A stretch of 64,000 bases of DNA from Nocardia inohanensis NBRC 100128 (GTDB lineage: Bacteria > Actinomycetota > Actinomycetes > Mycobacteriales > Mycobacteriaceae): NCBI RefSeq assembly GCF_001612945.1, contig NZ_BDBK01000015.1, positions 1-64,000 of the forward strand, given 5' to 3'. Position 1 is the first letter of the stretch; each line of letters starts with the position of its first letter. This document shows positions 33,605 through 43,500 of the stretch, one piece after another. The translations under genes and the position numbers were made by a program. The notes beneath the pieces are model-generated. The model searched no databases. It was not told where the DNA came from and saw nothing but the letters and a program-made list of their open reading frames with translations.

Positions 33605-34630
33605 ATGAGTCAGGCGAAGAAAGGTGGACTGGGCCGCGGTCTCGCGGCGCTGATCCCGACCGGGCCCGCGACCACACCGGGCGGCCTCACGACCACACCG
33701 GGCGGGCTGGGCAGTGCCGCCGCGAATGTCGTCATCGGCATCGACCCGATCGGTCCGACTCCCCCGTCGGCGTTCCTGCATCGCGTCCCGGATCCGGTCG
33801 AGGAGACCGATGCGGGCGCGGTGTACAAGGAGATCCCGCCGGACCGGATCGAGCCGAATCCGAAGCAGCCGCGCGACTACTTCGACGACGAGGCGCTCGC
33901 CGAACTGGTGCACTCCATCAAGGAATTCGGCTTGATGCAGCCCATCGTGGTGCGTCAGGTCGCGGCCGAGCCGGAGCCGCGCTATCAGCTCATCATGGGC
34001 GAGCGGCGCTGGCGGGCCAGCAAGGAGGCGGGGCTGGAGGCCATCCCCGCCATCGTGCGCGAGACCGCCGACGACGCCATGCTGCGGGATGCGTTGCTGG
34101 AGAACATCCATCGGGTGCAGTTGAATCCGCTCGAAGAGGCGGCGGCGTATCAGCAGCTGCTCGAAGAGTTCGACGTGACGCACGAGGAATTGGCGACTCG
34201 AATCGGCCGTTCCCGTCCGGTCATCACGAATATGATTCGGCTGCTGAAACTTCCGATTCCGGTGCAGCGCCGGGTCGCGGCCGGCGTGCTCTCCGCCGGG
34301 CACGCCCGTGCCGTGCTCGCGCTGGAGGCCGGACCGGAAGCGCAGGAAGCGCTCGCGGCGCGCATCATCGCCGAAGGGTTGTCGGTTCGCTCCACCGAGG
34401 AAGCGGTCAAGATCGCCAACTCGAATCCGGACACCGCCGCTCCCCCGGCGCCCAAGCGCAAGCCGATCCAGATGCCCGGTCTCCAGGATGTGGCGGAGCG
34501 ACTTTCGGAGTCGTTCGACACCCGCGTCACGGTGAGTCTCGGCAAGCGCAAGGGCAAGATCACGGTCGAGTTCGGATCGATCGACGATCTGGAGCGAATC
34601 GTGAGCCTGATGGAGCAATCCAAGCTCTGA
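33605..34630 (+). CDS. parB: ParB chromosome-partitioning protein / CTPase
   Basis: 341 residues. Begins MSQAKKGGLGRGLAALIP, the ParA-interacting N-terminus. The ParB/Srx domain has the CTP-binding IMGERRWRASKEAG and LLRDALLENIHRVQLNPLEEA motifs; an HTH region (HEELATRIGRSRPVITNMIRLL) binds parS, and the C-terminal dimerisation segment ends in IDDLERIVSLMEQ. ATG 33605 gives a homologous N-terminus; GTG 33572 is an upstream alternative. It follows parA by 65 bases. Confidence 0.95.
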   Translation: MSQAKKGGLGRGLAALIPTGPATTPGGLTTTPGGLGSAAANVVIGIDPIGPTPPSAFLHRVPDPVEETDAGAVYKEIPPDRIEPNPKQPRDYFDDEALAELVHSIKEFGLMQPIVVRQVAAEPEPRYQLIMGERRWRASKEAGLEAIPAIVRETADDAMLRDALLENIHRVQLNPLEEAAAYQQLLEEFDVTHEELATRIGRSRPVITNMIRLLKLPIPVQRRVAAGVLSAGHARAVLALEAGPEAQEALAARIIAEGLSVRSTEEAVKIANSNPDTAAPPAPKRKPIQMPGLQDVAERLSESFDTRVTVSLGKRKGKITVEFGSIDDLERIVSLMEQSKL

Positions 34631-34650
34631 CCCGGCACCCGGGGCCGAAA

Positions 34651-34664
34651 CGTCACTGTGACGG
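34651..34664. promoter_or_regulatory. Palindrome CGTCACTGTGACGG downstream of parB
   Basis: Second copy of the 11-bp palindrome GTCACTGTGAC (see 32010-32023), 20 bases after the parB stop. Confidence 0.35.
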
Positions 34665-34721
34665 TCCCAAGTTATCGGCGATGTTCGAGGGACTCCTCCC
34701 CCGAACCAGCCGAATGATTCC

Positions 34722-34735
34722 GGGGCTTCGGCCCC
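34722..34735. repeat. GGGGCTTCGGCCCC palindrome
   Basis: Family member between parB and the GNAT gene, followed by GTACCCC. Confidence 0.6.
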
Positions 34736-34851
34736 GTACCCCAAACTGGAATGAGGCACGATCCCTTGATCGCTTATTCTTGCTGGCGAGCCGATATCGA
34801 TGCGGCGTGAGTGTGGTGGATGAATTCGACAGCTGGAGGCTGAACAGAGCG

Positions 34852-35586
34852 GTGTCGACCAGCGTTACCGCACTTACCCTCGGCGGACTCGACATGCTGC
34901 CCGGACACGCACGGCGTTGCGTGTTCTGGGAGATCGATCCGGCGGTGGCTGCGGACTGTCAGGATTTCAGCGACCCGGTCTTCGAGAAGGAGGCCTGGCT
35001 TTCCACCGTGCTGCTGGAGTGGGGCTCCTGCGGGCAGGTCGCATTGGTGGACGGCCAGTCGGCCGGGTGCGCGTTGTACTCGCCGCCGAGCGCGGTGCCG
35101 CGGGCCGGCCTCTTCCCCACCTCCCCCGTGAGCCCGGATGCGGTGCTGCTGACCACGCTGCGCTCCGAATTCCAGTTCCATGACACCGATGTAGCCATTC
35201 AGCTGATTCAGGCGGTGGTGAACGATCTGGTGCGCCGTGGTGTGCGAGCCATCGAAGCCTTCGGGTTGCGCTGGGATCCGCCGTCCGCGTCCATGCCGGA
35301 TCGGGAACTCGGATCGATGACCTTGATGCAGCGGATCGCGCCCACTCCCCTGCGCACCACCGCGAGCCTGTCGCCCAATGGCCCGTGCTCGCCGGAGACG
35401 TGCATGATCGATGCCGATTTCCTGGAGGAGGTCGGCTTCAAAGTGGTTGCCTCGCATCACCGCTTCCCGCGGCTGCGGCTGGAGCTCGATCACGATCACC
35501 TGTGGAAGGAAGACGTCGAGCGCGCGCTGGATCAGCTGCTCGCGGCCGCCGCCCTGACCGCCCCGAACCGCGTCGCGACCTTCTGA
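34852..35586 (+). CDS. GNAT-family protein, Rv3916c-like
   Basis: About 244 residues. Likely N-acetyltransferase of unknown substrate; the conserved block LPGHARRCVFWEIDP, EKEAWLSTVLLEWGSCGQVALVDG and AVVNDLVRRGVRAIEAFG suits the gene that follows parB in mycobacteria (Rv3916c). The start is uncertain: GTG 34852 has GGAGG 12 bases upstream; GTG 34807 would add 15 residues. The gene is ended by a bidirectional terminator. Confidence 0.82.
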   Translation: MSTSVTALTLGGLDMLPGHARRCVFWEIDPAVAADCQDFSDPVFEKEAWLSTVLLEWGSCGQVALVDGQSAGCALYSPPSAVPRAGLFPTSPVSPDAVLLTTLRSEFQFHDTDVAIQLIQAVVNDLVRRGVRAIEAFGLRWDPPSASMPDRELGSMTLMQRIAPTPLRTTASLSPNGPCSPETCMIDADFLEEVGFKVVASHHRFPRLRLELDHDHLWKEDVERALDQLLAAAALTAPNRVATF

Positions 35587-35608
35587 CCCGAAAAGCCGCC
35601 TACGGCAA

Positions 35609-35649
35609 CGAAAAACCCCGCCTCCCGAATCGGGCAGGCGGGGTTTTCG
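35609..35649. terminator. Bidirectional terminator between the GNAT gene and cwlM
   Basis: CGAAAAACCCCGCCT (35609-35623) and AGGCGGGGTTTTCG (35636-35649) form a stem of about 13 bp with A/T tracts on both sides. Confidence 0.9.
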
Positions 35650-35650
35650 T

Positions 35651-35666
35651 TGTTTCCCGTGAAACC
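35651..35666. other. parS-like site 5
   Basis: TGTTTCCCGTGAAACC matches 14 of 16 parS positions; just after the bidirectional terminator and 7 bases from the cwlM stop codon. Confidence 0.75.
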
Positions 35667-35672
35667 GAGCGC

Positions 35673-36869
35673 CTAGAGGCGATCGGCGGCGGCCAGTTCC
35701 TCGGCCAGCAGTTCGGCGAAAGTGTAGGTGCCGGTGGGCTGGTCGTCCTGGCCGAGCAGGTACAGCCGCTTCACCGAGATCAGGATGGCTTCGGCGATGA
35801 CATCGCGCATGCGCGGGTTGGTCAGCACCGAGGCGTCGTAATCGTTTGTCAGATAACCGATATCGACCTGCACGGTCGGCATCTTGGTCAGGCGCAGCAG
35901 ATCCCAGGTGCGGGCGTGCGTGCGGCAGTCCTGGAGCGAGGTGCGGGCCACGATCTCGCGCTGGATGAACCCGGCCAGCACCTGGCCGATCATCGAGGTG
36001 GAGCCGTGCGAATTGCCGAAGTGGAAACTGGCTACGCCGCTGGCGGATTGGCTGTTGTTGCCCGCGCAGCGCAGCGAGATCATCAGGTCGGCGTCGAAAG
36101 TATTGGAGGTCTCGGCGCGCTCGGCGTCGGAGGGGTTGGCGCCCCACGGCCGGGAGAGGAAGGTCTCCATTCCCGTTGCGGCCATCCGGCCTTCGAGGCG
36201 GCTGGCCAGATCCCAGAGGATCTCCGATTCGTAGACGTCACCGAATTCGGTGGGCACGGGCGCGCCCTTGTCCGGTCCGCCCAGACCCGGATCGATGACG
36301 ATGCGCTTGCCGGTGAGCTGCGGCCCGGCCCGGTGCACCACTTCTTCCTCGGCGATGCGATGCGGGTTGCCGCCGGTGACGCGTGCGCCCAGCAGATCCA
36401 GCGAGCGCAGCGTGTCGGGACCGCAGATGCCGTCGGCGGACAGGCCGATCTCGCGCTGGAAGGAGGTGAGCCCCTCGTGGGTGTGCGGCCCGAAGAACCC
36501 GTCCACCCGGCCCACGTAGAACCCCAGATCTTGCAGGCGGCGCTGCAAGGTCGCGACGTCGTCGCCGTAGAGCGGGGCCGAGAGCTGGTAGATGAGCGTC
36601 CGCGCGCCGAGCCGGTAGGAGGCTTCCTTGAGCGCCCGGTAGGTGGCCGGTCCGACCACGCCGTCGACCAACAGGCCGCGGTGCTGCTGGAAGGCGCGCA
36701 CCGCGGAGTCGAGATCGTGGTCGAAGGAGGCGTCGGCGTCCTTCCAGTACTCCCCGTTATGACCCGACGGGTCGGTATGGGGATGGGTATGCAGGAAACC
36801 GAGGCTTGCGAGGGTGCTCCGAACCTCAGCTACGGCTGGACCTGTATCGCCGTGACGAAGTCGGTGCAT
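35673..36869 (-). CDS. cwlM: CwlM-like N-acetylmuramoyl-L-alanine amidase-family regulator
   Basis: 398 residues without a signal peptide. Two N-terminal peptidoglycan-binding domains (about 5-75 with VDGVVGPATYRALKEA; 80-155 with VDGFFGPHTHEGLTSFQ), then an amidase_3 domain (about 180-380) with IVIDPGLGGPDKGA and MISLRCAGNN. In mycobacteria the cytoplasmic CwlM is phosphorylated by PknB and activates MurA instead of cleaving wall; here the expected zinc-site GHG is GLG and the second His region reads SLRC, suggesting the same loss of catalysis. ATG 36869 has AAGG upstream; the longer frame to 36908 does not fit the family. Confidence 0.9.
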   Translation of the reverse strand: MHRLRHGDTGPAVAEVRSTLASLGFLHTHPHTDPSGHNGEYWKDADASFDHDLDSAVRAFQQHRGLLVDGVVGPATYRALKEASYRLGARTLIYQLSAPLYGDDVATLQRRLQDLGFYVGRVDGFFGPHTHEGLTSFQREIGLSADGICGPDTLRSLDLLGARVTGGNPHRIAEEEVVHRAGPQLTGKRIVIDPGLGGPDKGAPVPTEFGDVYESEILWDLASRLEGRMAATGMETFLSRPWGANPSDAERAETSNTFDADLMISLRCAGNNSQSASGVASFHFGNSHGSTSMIGQVLAGFIQREIVARTSLQDCRTHARTWDLLRLTKMPTVQVDIGYLTNDYDASVLTNPRMRDVIAEAILISVKRLYLLGQDDQPTGTYTFAELLAEELAAADRL

Positions 36870-37091
36870 GCGTGAGAGCCCTTTCCTTCCGCCAACCCGG
36901 GTACCCACTCATGCGTTGGTTCAATCACCAGCGCACGACCGGAGCGTCGGTCGATTGTCTCAGACCCGGACCGAATTTCGGCAACTGTCGAGTGCAGGAA
37001 TCCTAGCGTGGCGCTGCGGTAGAAGGCCGGAGGAGGAACCTGTCGGCTCCCACTCCGGCCTCCGTCAGCGCCGAAATCCTACCCAGTGTGG

Positions 37092-37430
37092 TCAGAGAAC
37101 ACCCTCGAGTTCGCGCAAGAGGGCCGCTTTGCCCTTTGCGCCGACGATCCGCTTGACTTCCCTGCCCCCTTGGAACAGCACCATGGTAGGCAACGACAGA
37201 ATGCCGTAGGTCGCCGCACTCTCCGGATTGGCGTCGGCGTCCACCTTGGCGATGGTGATCTTGTCCGAATTGCCGGCCGCGATCTCCTCCAGCACGGGGG
37301 CGACCATCTTGCACGGGCCGCACCAGGCCGCCCAGAAATCGACCAGCACCGGCTTCTCGCTGAGCAGCACGTCGTCGGCGAACGTCTTGTCGGTCACCGT
37401 CACGGTCGCGGTGGTCTTGGCGTCGGACAT
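37092..37430 (-). CDS. trxA: Thioredoxin
   Basis: 112 residues with the WCGPC redox site (Cys37 and Cys40) in DFWAAWCGPCKMVAP and the cis-Pro in SLPTMVLF. It reduces disulfides in cytosolic proteins and is reduced by the adjacent reductase. It lies 10 bases downstream of trxB. Homologue of M. tuberculosis TrxC. Confidence 0.96.
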   Translation of the reverse strand: MSDAKTTATVTVTDKTFADDVLLSEKPVLVDFWAAWCGPCKMVAPVLEEIAAGNSDKITIAKVDADANPESAATYGILSLPTMVLFQGGREVKRIVGAKGKAALLRELEGVL

Positions 37431-37440
37431 GTCGTACTCC

Positions 37441-38424
37441 TTAGTTGTTCACTTCGACCGGCGCACCGGCGTGATCGAGCGTATTGGTCGTGATGTCGCC
37501 CTGCTCGGCGAGCCAGCGTTCGGCGTCGATGGCCGAGCGGCAGCCGGTACCCGCGGCGGTGATGGCCTGGCGGTAGGTGTGGTCGACCAGATCGCCGGCG
37601 GCGAACACGCCCGGCACCGAGGTGTAGGTGCTCTGGCCCTCGACCTTCACGTAGCCCTCGTCGTCCAGTTCGACCTGGCCGCGCACCAGTTCGCTGCGCG
37701 GGTCGTGGCCGATGGCGACGAACAGGCCGGTGGCGGCCAGCTCCGAGGTCTCGCCGGTGCGGGTGTCGCGCAGCGTGAGGCTGGTGACACTCGAATCGCC
37801 GTGCACCTCCAGCACTTCCGAGTTCAGGATGAAACGGATCTTCTCGTTGTTCTTGGCGCGTTCGAGCATGATGCGGGAGGCGCGGAACTCCTCGCGGCGG
37901 TGGATGACGGTGACGCTGGCGGCGAACTTGGTGAGGAAGGTCGCCTCCTCCATAGCGGAGTCGCCGCCGCCGACCACCACGATGTCCTGGCCCTTGAAGA
38001 AGAAGCCGTCGCAGGTGGCGCAGGCGCTGACGCCGCGGCCGAGCAGGCGCTGCTCGCCGGGGATGTTCAGGTAGCGGGCGGCCGAGCCCATGGCGAGGAT
38101 CACGGCGTAGGCCTCGTGGACTTCGCCGCCCACGGTGACCTTCTTGATGGTGCCGGACAGGTCGAGGGCGTCGACGTCCTCGGTGCGGATGTCCGCGCCG
38201 AACCGCTTGGCCTGTTCGCGCATCTCCTCCATCAGGTCGGGGCCCATGATGCCCTCGCGGAAGCCGGGGAAGTTCTCGACCTCGGTGGTGGTCATGAGCG
38301 CGCCGCCGAACTGGGTGCCCTCGAAGAGCAGCGGTTCCAGCTCCGCACGCGCCGCGTAGACGGCTGCCGTGTAGCCGGCGGGACCGGAACCGACGATGAT
38401 CAGGTCGCGTACAGGCGTACTCAA
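37441..38424 (-). CDS. trxB: Thioredoxin-disulfide reductase
   Basis: 327 residues. FAD motif GSGPAGYTAA near residues 12-21, redox CATC at 135-138, NADPH motif VVGGGDSAMEEA, and C-terminal FAD motif GVFAAGDLVD. Start TTG 38424 (LSTPVRDLIIVG) has GGAGGG 4 bases upstream; a GTG further upstream is possible. It forms an operon with trxA. Confidence 0.95.
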   Translation of the reverse strand: MSTPVRDLIIVGSGPAGYTAAVYAARAELEPLLFEGTQFGGALMTTTEVENFPGFREGIMGPDLMEEMREQAKRFGADIRTEDVDALDLSGTIKKVTVGGEVHEAYAVILAMGSAARYLNIPGEQRLLGRGVSACATCDGFFFKGQDIVVVGGGDSAMEEATFLTKFAASVTVIHRREEFRASRIMLERAKNNEKIRFILNSEVLEVHGDSSVTSLTLRDTRTGETSELAATGLFVAIGHDPRSELVRGQVELDDEGYVKVEGQSTYTSVPGVFAAGDLVDHTYRQAITAAGTGCRSAIDAERWLAEQGDITTNTLDHAGAPVEVNN

Positions 38425-38515
38425 GAGGCCCTCCGAGGCAGTTGTGAAACGAGCATGCGGGTCAACAACAGCGTAAACGCTGTCATTCCCCGCTCTTCGC
38501 GGCGTGCGGGATCGT

Positions 38516-38566
38516 GGGGGCTTCGCCCCCACACCCCTTATGGGGAAACCTGGGGGCAAGCCCCCA
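38516..38566. repeat. Two palindromes between trxB and the antisigma gene
   Basis: GGGGGCTTCGCCCCC (38516-38530) and TGGGGGCAAGCCCCCA (38551-38566), each followed by ACCCC-type sequence. Confidence 0.65.
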
Positions 38567-38666
38567 GACCCCCGCGAGGATTGGAGTGGCGCAGCTCACT
38601 CCGCCCGGGGGACGGCGCACCTCCCAGCCTTCGGCTTGCCGGGGTGAAATCGGGTGGGGCGGTTGG

Positions 38667-39527
38667 TCAGCCGATGTCGGTGTTGGCCAGGAGCTGGGGA
38701 TTGGCCGGGGTGCAGGAGTTTCCGAGGACGGCCGCGGTGATTTGCGGGGGTTTCGGCCCGGCTAGCAGGACCAGGACGGCTTTGGTGCCGGAGTAGGTGA
38801 CGCTGCGGGTGCCCAGGACCGCGCGGCCGAGGCCGGCGGCTTCGAGGCAGTCGTCGAGGGCGGTGCCGCTGGCTAGCGGGCCGGTGATCTCGTGGCGGCC
38901 CATGGCGGTGAGGACTTCGGTGCTGGAGAAGTCCGGGGCCAGTTCGGGCGCGGCGTCCCCGGGTTGGGCGGCGGGGGTGGCGGTGCGGTTCTGCATGGCG
39001 TCGACGGCCACCACTCCCCCGGCGATGACGGCGGCCGCCGCGGCCGCGGCGGTGAGCCAGCGCAGGTTGCGGGAAAGGTGTTCGTGGCGAACGGGTTCGG
39101 GGTCCGGGTCCTCGCCTTGGTCGAGGTCGGGGTGGTCCAGGTCGCGCGGGTCGAGGCGACCGGTGTCGAAGATCGAGGCGTTGATGGCCGGCATGGGCGC
39201 CGTGGCGGGCGTTGCCGGGGGGTTGGCGGGCTGGTCTGGGCGGAGCTGATGCACGGTGGCGACTCGTTCGGCGGTGTCGGTGAAATCGGCGGTGGCGAGC
39301 TCGTCGATCATTCGTTCCAGGCGTGCGGAGACGGCATCGGGCATGGGATGGACGATGCGGCCGGCGCGGCCGAGGTCGTGCAGCCGGTTGTTCACACGGT
39401 CGAGCGAACGCAGGTAACGCACGGCGGCCGGGTCACGGCGGACCCGCGGCCACAGCTGTTCGGATACCTCGGCCGGAATGAGTCCGGCGTGCAGATCACC
39501 GAGCAGTTCGGTGGAGAACTCGTCCAT
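38667..39527 (-). CDS. Antisigma factor RsmA-like membrane protein
   Basis: 286 residues. It lies directly after sigM, as Rv3912 (RsmA) does in M. tuberculosis. The cytoplasmic N-terminus (1-150) has a helical antisigma-like region (DLHAGLIPAEVSEQLW) with no obvious zinc motif; one helix at about 158-178 (TAAAAAAAVIAGGVVAVDA), then an extracytoplasmic domain. It probably holds SigM inactive until an envelope signal, by analogy only. Confidence 0.8.
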   Translation of the reverse strand: MDEFSTELLGDLHAGLIPAEVSEQLWPRVRRDPAAVRYLRSLDRVNNRLHDLGRAGRIVHPMPDAVSARLERMIDELATADFTDTAERVATVHQLRPDQPANPPATPATAPMPAINASIFDTGRLDPRDLDHPDLDQGEDPDPEPVRHEHLSRNLRWLTAAAAAAAVIAGGVVAVDAMQNRTATPAAQPGDAAPELAPDFSSTEVLTAMGRHEITGPLASGTALDDCLEAAGLGRAVLGTRSVTYSGTKAVLVLLAGPKPPQITAAVLGNSCTPANPQLLANTDIG

Positions 39528-39629
39528 TGCCCCTCCAGGGCCAGATGTGGGAATTCGCAGACCTTCTCGAGTATTCGACGTACCGGTGTGAGTACCGGTT
39601 CCCGCTATCTTGCTGGATTCCGAGCGAAA

Positions 39630-40214
39630 TCAGGAGTTCTCGCGGTCGAGAAATTCGACGAGTCGCCGGCGGCCGCGCGCACATCGGCTCTTCACGGTCC
39701 CCTCCGGAATGCCGAGCAGCGCAGCGGCATCCGCGATGGAGTACTGCTCGAGCTCGACCAGCACCAGTGCGGTGCGCTGTTCGGCGGGCAGCCGGAACAA
39801 TGCGCCGTCGAGCAGCAGGGTGTCGTCCAGGGCCGCGAAATCGTCTCGGGGGCAGACGGGTTCGTGTGGCGACTCGTCCAGCAGCGGTTCGGTGCGGCGT
39901 AGTTTGTTGCGCCGGATCCGGTCCACGCAGGCGTTGACGACGATGCGGTGCAGCCAGCTGCGGACCTCGGAGTCGCCGCGGAAGTTACGCGCGCCCCGGT
40001 GTGCGGAGAGCATGGCCTCCTGGAGGCAGTCGTCGGCGTCCTCGTGCGAATAGGAGGCGCGCAGGGCGGTCTGCCAGAGATGGTCGCGATGGCGTCGCAA
40101 TAGCTCCGCGAAGGCGTCGCGTTCACCGTGCGCGTGCGCGGCGAGCAGATCTCGATCGGAGGTCTCGGTGACGGACGGTCGAGACCGGACGGCATTTTCC
40201 TGCGCTGACGACAA
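39630..40214 (-). CDS. sigM: ECF RNA polymerase sigma factor SigM
   Basis: 194 residues. Sigma region 2: FAELLRRHRDHLWQTALR and DCLQEAMLSAHRGARNFRG. Region 4: LPAEQRTALVLVELEQYSIADAA and GIPEGTVKSRCARGRRRL. Start is TTG 40214, weakly supported by a G-rich upstream sequence. Genes around (murJ, antisigma, trx) match the mycobacterial sigM locus. Its targets cannot be read from this window. Confidence 0.92.
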   Translation of the reverse strand: MSSAQENAVRSRPSVTETSDRDLLAAHAHGERDAFAELLRRHRDHLWQTALRASYSHEDADDCLQEAMLSAHRGARNFRGDSEVRSWLHRIVVNACVDRIRRNKLRRTEPLLDESPHEPVCPRDDFAALDDTLLLDGALFRLPAEQRTALVLVELEQYSIADAAALLGIPEGTVKSRCARGRRRLVEFLDRENS

Positions 40215-40515
40215 ATGCGACCCCTAGTGCTGGTGAGCCCCTGCCAGGGAATACGCAAGATCGTATCGAAGATAACGATTCGGCAGCAATGGATCGGCTC
40301 GAAAAAGCGCAGCTAGCGGGGCCTTTTCGGGCGAATCCGACACGGCGACCGGTCCGTTTTGAGTGCTTCGCGGGGATGGCGACTCTCGGGCCTCTCAGGG
40401 GCGTTGCCCCCCGAACCCCCTGGGGCCGTCAGCGGCAACTCCACGCTGGAACCGCGTCATTGCGGTGCGGGGCGAGCGGCTCCACGGGGTGTGCACGTGG
40501 GCGCGTCGGTGAGTA
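40215..40515. other. 301-base gene-free region between murJ and sigM
   Basis: It holds a GGGGCGTTGCCCC palindrome (40398-40410) and presumably the sigM promoter, not recognised. No credible gene was seen. Confidence 0.45.
40398..40410. repeat. GGGGCGTTGCCCC palindrome
   Basis: Family member followed by CCCGAACCCCC; lies about 105 bases after the murJ stop. Confidence 0.6.
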
Positions 40516-43500
40516 CTACGGTGCGGCTTCGAAACGCAGTTCGGAGATGGTGGACTGGTACTGGCCCCCGTTTTGGCCGAGCGCGGTGATCCAGACGAGC
40601 ACGTAGCGGGCCGGCTGGTCGGCCTGCACCGCGATCTCGGTGACCCCGTTGCCGAGCGTCGCCGCCCCGATCAGCTGGGTCTGATCGAGGGTCGGCGAAG
40701 CGGTTGGCGCGGTACGGATCTCGACCTGGGTGCCCGGCGTGGTCGAGTCGATGATCACCTTGGTGAGCTTGCTCGGGCTGCCCAGGGTGGCCACCACCCC
40801 GACGCCCTTCTTGAGCGCCGGGAACTGCTGGAAGTACTGGTCGGTGCGCCACATGGTGGTCGGATTGTTGTCCAGCACCGTCCCGATCTGGCCGATGTTG
40901 TCGGGCGTCCCCTCGGGTGAGAACACCATGGCCCCGGTCACCGGCACCGGCACGCCGCCGGTGGGGGCGGCGGCCGGGGTTTCGCCGGAACCGGGCACCG
41001 CGGGTGCGGTGCTGGCGGTGGTGAGCCCGATATTGCGCTGTTCGTTGAGCGGCTGATCGGAGGCGCCGGGCGCGAACACGCTCAGCAGCCACCAGATGAT
41101 CACGCCGACGACCAGCGCCGCGAGCACGCCCAGTCCGACCAGGATCCACATCATCCGCTGCGAGCGTTCCTTCTCGGCCGCGAGCAGTTCCGGATCCGCG
41201 AGCGATTCGTCCGGCACACTCGGCGGCTTCTGGCCCAGGCGCAGCACCGGAATGAAATCGGTCTTCTGGTCGACCACCGACGCCTGCTCCAGCACGTGCT
41301 GGACGGTCGCCGCGGTCCGCACGCCCTTGTTGGATTCCAGCGACCGCACCGCGACCGCCGAGATCTCGAAGGGCACCTCGGGCCGAATCGTCCTGGGCTC
41401 CACCGGAGTTCCGTCCGGGCCGAAGTCGGCGAGCGGCAGCCCGCCGACGGTGGCGGCGGTACCGGTCACCGCGCCCCGGATCGGCCAGTGCGCGGTGATC
41501 AGCGCGTACAGCATGGCGCCCAGGCCGCGCACGTCCGATTGCGCGTCGGAGTCCGACAGCGTGCCCGGGAACGCCAGCACGGCATCACCGGTCGCGCTGA
41601 TCCGCACCCGATCCGGATGGTCGATGGAGAGCGAGCCGCCGCCGCGGTGCGCCATTTCGGCCGCCGCCGCCAGCGCGCGAATCGCCCGCGCGGCTCCTAT
41701 CGGCGACGGCACGGTATCGGCCATCTCCTTGAGCGAGCGGCCCGGCGTCCACTCCGCGACCACGATGCCGCCGGAGGAGCCGCGCACCACGTCCAGCACC
41801 CGCGCCAGACCGGGCGAGTTGATCCGCCCGAGCCGCAGCGTGCGGGACAGGATGGCCTGCGGCCCATCGTGTCCGGAGTTGTCGCCGTCCTTCTGGTCGG
41901 CGTCGACGAAGGTGAGCGCCACCTCGCGGTCGAGTTTGACGTCGAGGGCCTGCCAGAACCGCAGTCCGCGCGCCCCGCCGTGCCCGGCCAGCAGCCGGTA
42001 GCGGCCGCCGGCGACGGACGCGCCGGGAATCAGCTTGGGACCGCGCTGGACTCGCTTGGTCGGCGACTCCACGCGCATGGGCGGCATCTGTGGCGATACC
42101 GCCTCGTAGACGCCGGTTTCGGGACCGGATTCGGGTTCCTCGTCCGGTAGGTCCGGTTCGGAATCCACGAATTCGGCCTTGGCGCCCGGCTTTCCGCTCT
42201 GCTGCGCTGCCGTGGGAGGCACATCGGTGGACAGCCCGCCGCCCGCGTTCGCAGTAGAGTCGGCGGCCGGGACCCCGCCCGCCGCGTCGTCGCTCACCCT
42301 CGCTCCTCCTTCGCCGTGGTATGCCGAGGTTCGCTGGGCCGGAACATCCTGTGACATGCGGACGGCATCGTCCTGCGCCTTTCTGACGTCGCTACCCGAG
42401 CTCGCGCGGGGATCAGCCGGCTTCGTCCGAGTTGCGAGCTCGTCCGGGCCGGTTCCGGCAGTTGCGCTTCTCTGCCGAACAGGGTACGGGAGTTCGCCCG
42501 TACCGGTGATGTCAACCGCATCGGGTCGGACGACGGGCAGCACCATGGTCTGCGCGTCGAGGTATGGATCGAAGCGGTAGTAGTAGGGTGCGGCCCGCAG
42601 ATCGGGCCGTGCCAGCACGGTGGTTTCGTGAATGTCCTCGACGATGCCGCCCTCGAGGCCCAGATCGGGCGCGGGCGGGGTGATGCCGAGGCGGCGGGAG
42701 ATGGCGACGGTGATGGCCACGATCTCCGGGATGCCGGCCAGTCGCATCAGGCCGAAGGCGACGCCGAACATGACGAGCGCGGTGAGCGCGACCCGCACCA
42801 TGGAGCCGATGCCGCCGAAGGAGTCCGAAAGCCGGTGCAGGCCCAGGATTTTGTCCACGATCAGCATGACCGCGCCGCCGGCCAGCGAGGCCGCCACCAC
42901 GCGGCTCACGGTGCGGCCGACATTGGTCATGCGCAGATCGCCGAGGCTGCGATGCAGCAGCCAGCCGCCGATCACCGCGCCCGCGACGAAGCCGAGACCG
43001 TTGGCGGCGCCCAGCGCGACGACCACCTGATCGTCGGCGAAGACGACCGGCGCCAGCAGCGACAGCACGGATTTCACGCCGGTGATGCCGAGGATGATCC
43101 ACGTCGGGGTCCACGCCTGTTCGCGGGCGTAGAAGACGCGCAGGTGAATCAGCACCAGCGCGTACGGGATCAGGGTGAACGCCGACCAGGACACCGCTTC
43201 GCCGAGCCGGTGGGCGTCGGCCGCGCCGAAGCGGCCGTAGGAGAGCAGCGCGGCGCCGATCTGCGGTCCCGCCAAGGTCAGGAAGGTGACGATGGGCAGC
43301 AGCGCGATCATGGTGAGGCGGGTCGCGGTGCCGAGATCGTCCACCACGGCCGGTGTGTCGTCGGCGGCGGCATTGCGGGACAGTCGCGGCATGATGGCGG
43401 TCAGCAGCGTCACGCCGATCACGCCGTAGGGGAATTGCAGTAGCAGCCAGGCGAATTGGTAGATGGCCGGGCCCGCGGTGTCGACGCTGGAGGACACGTG

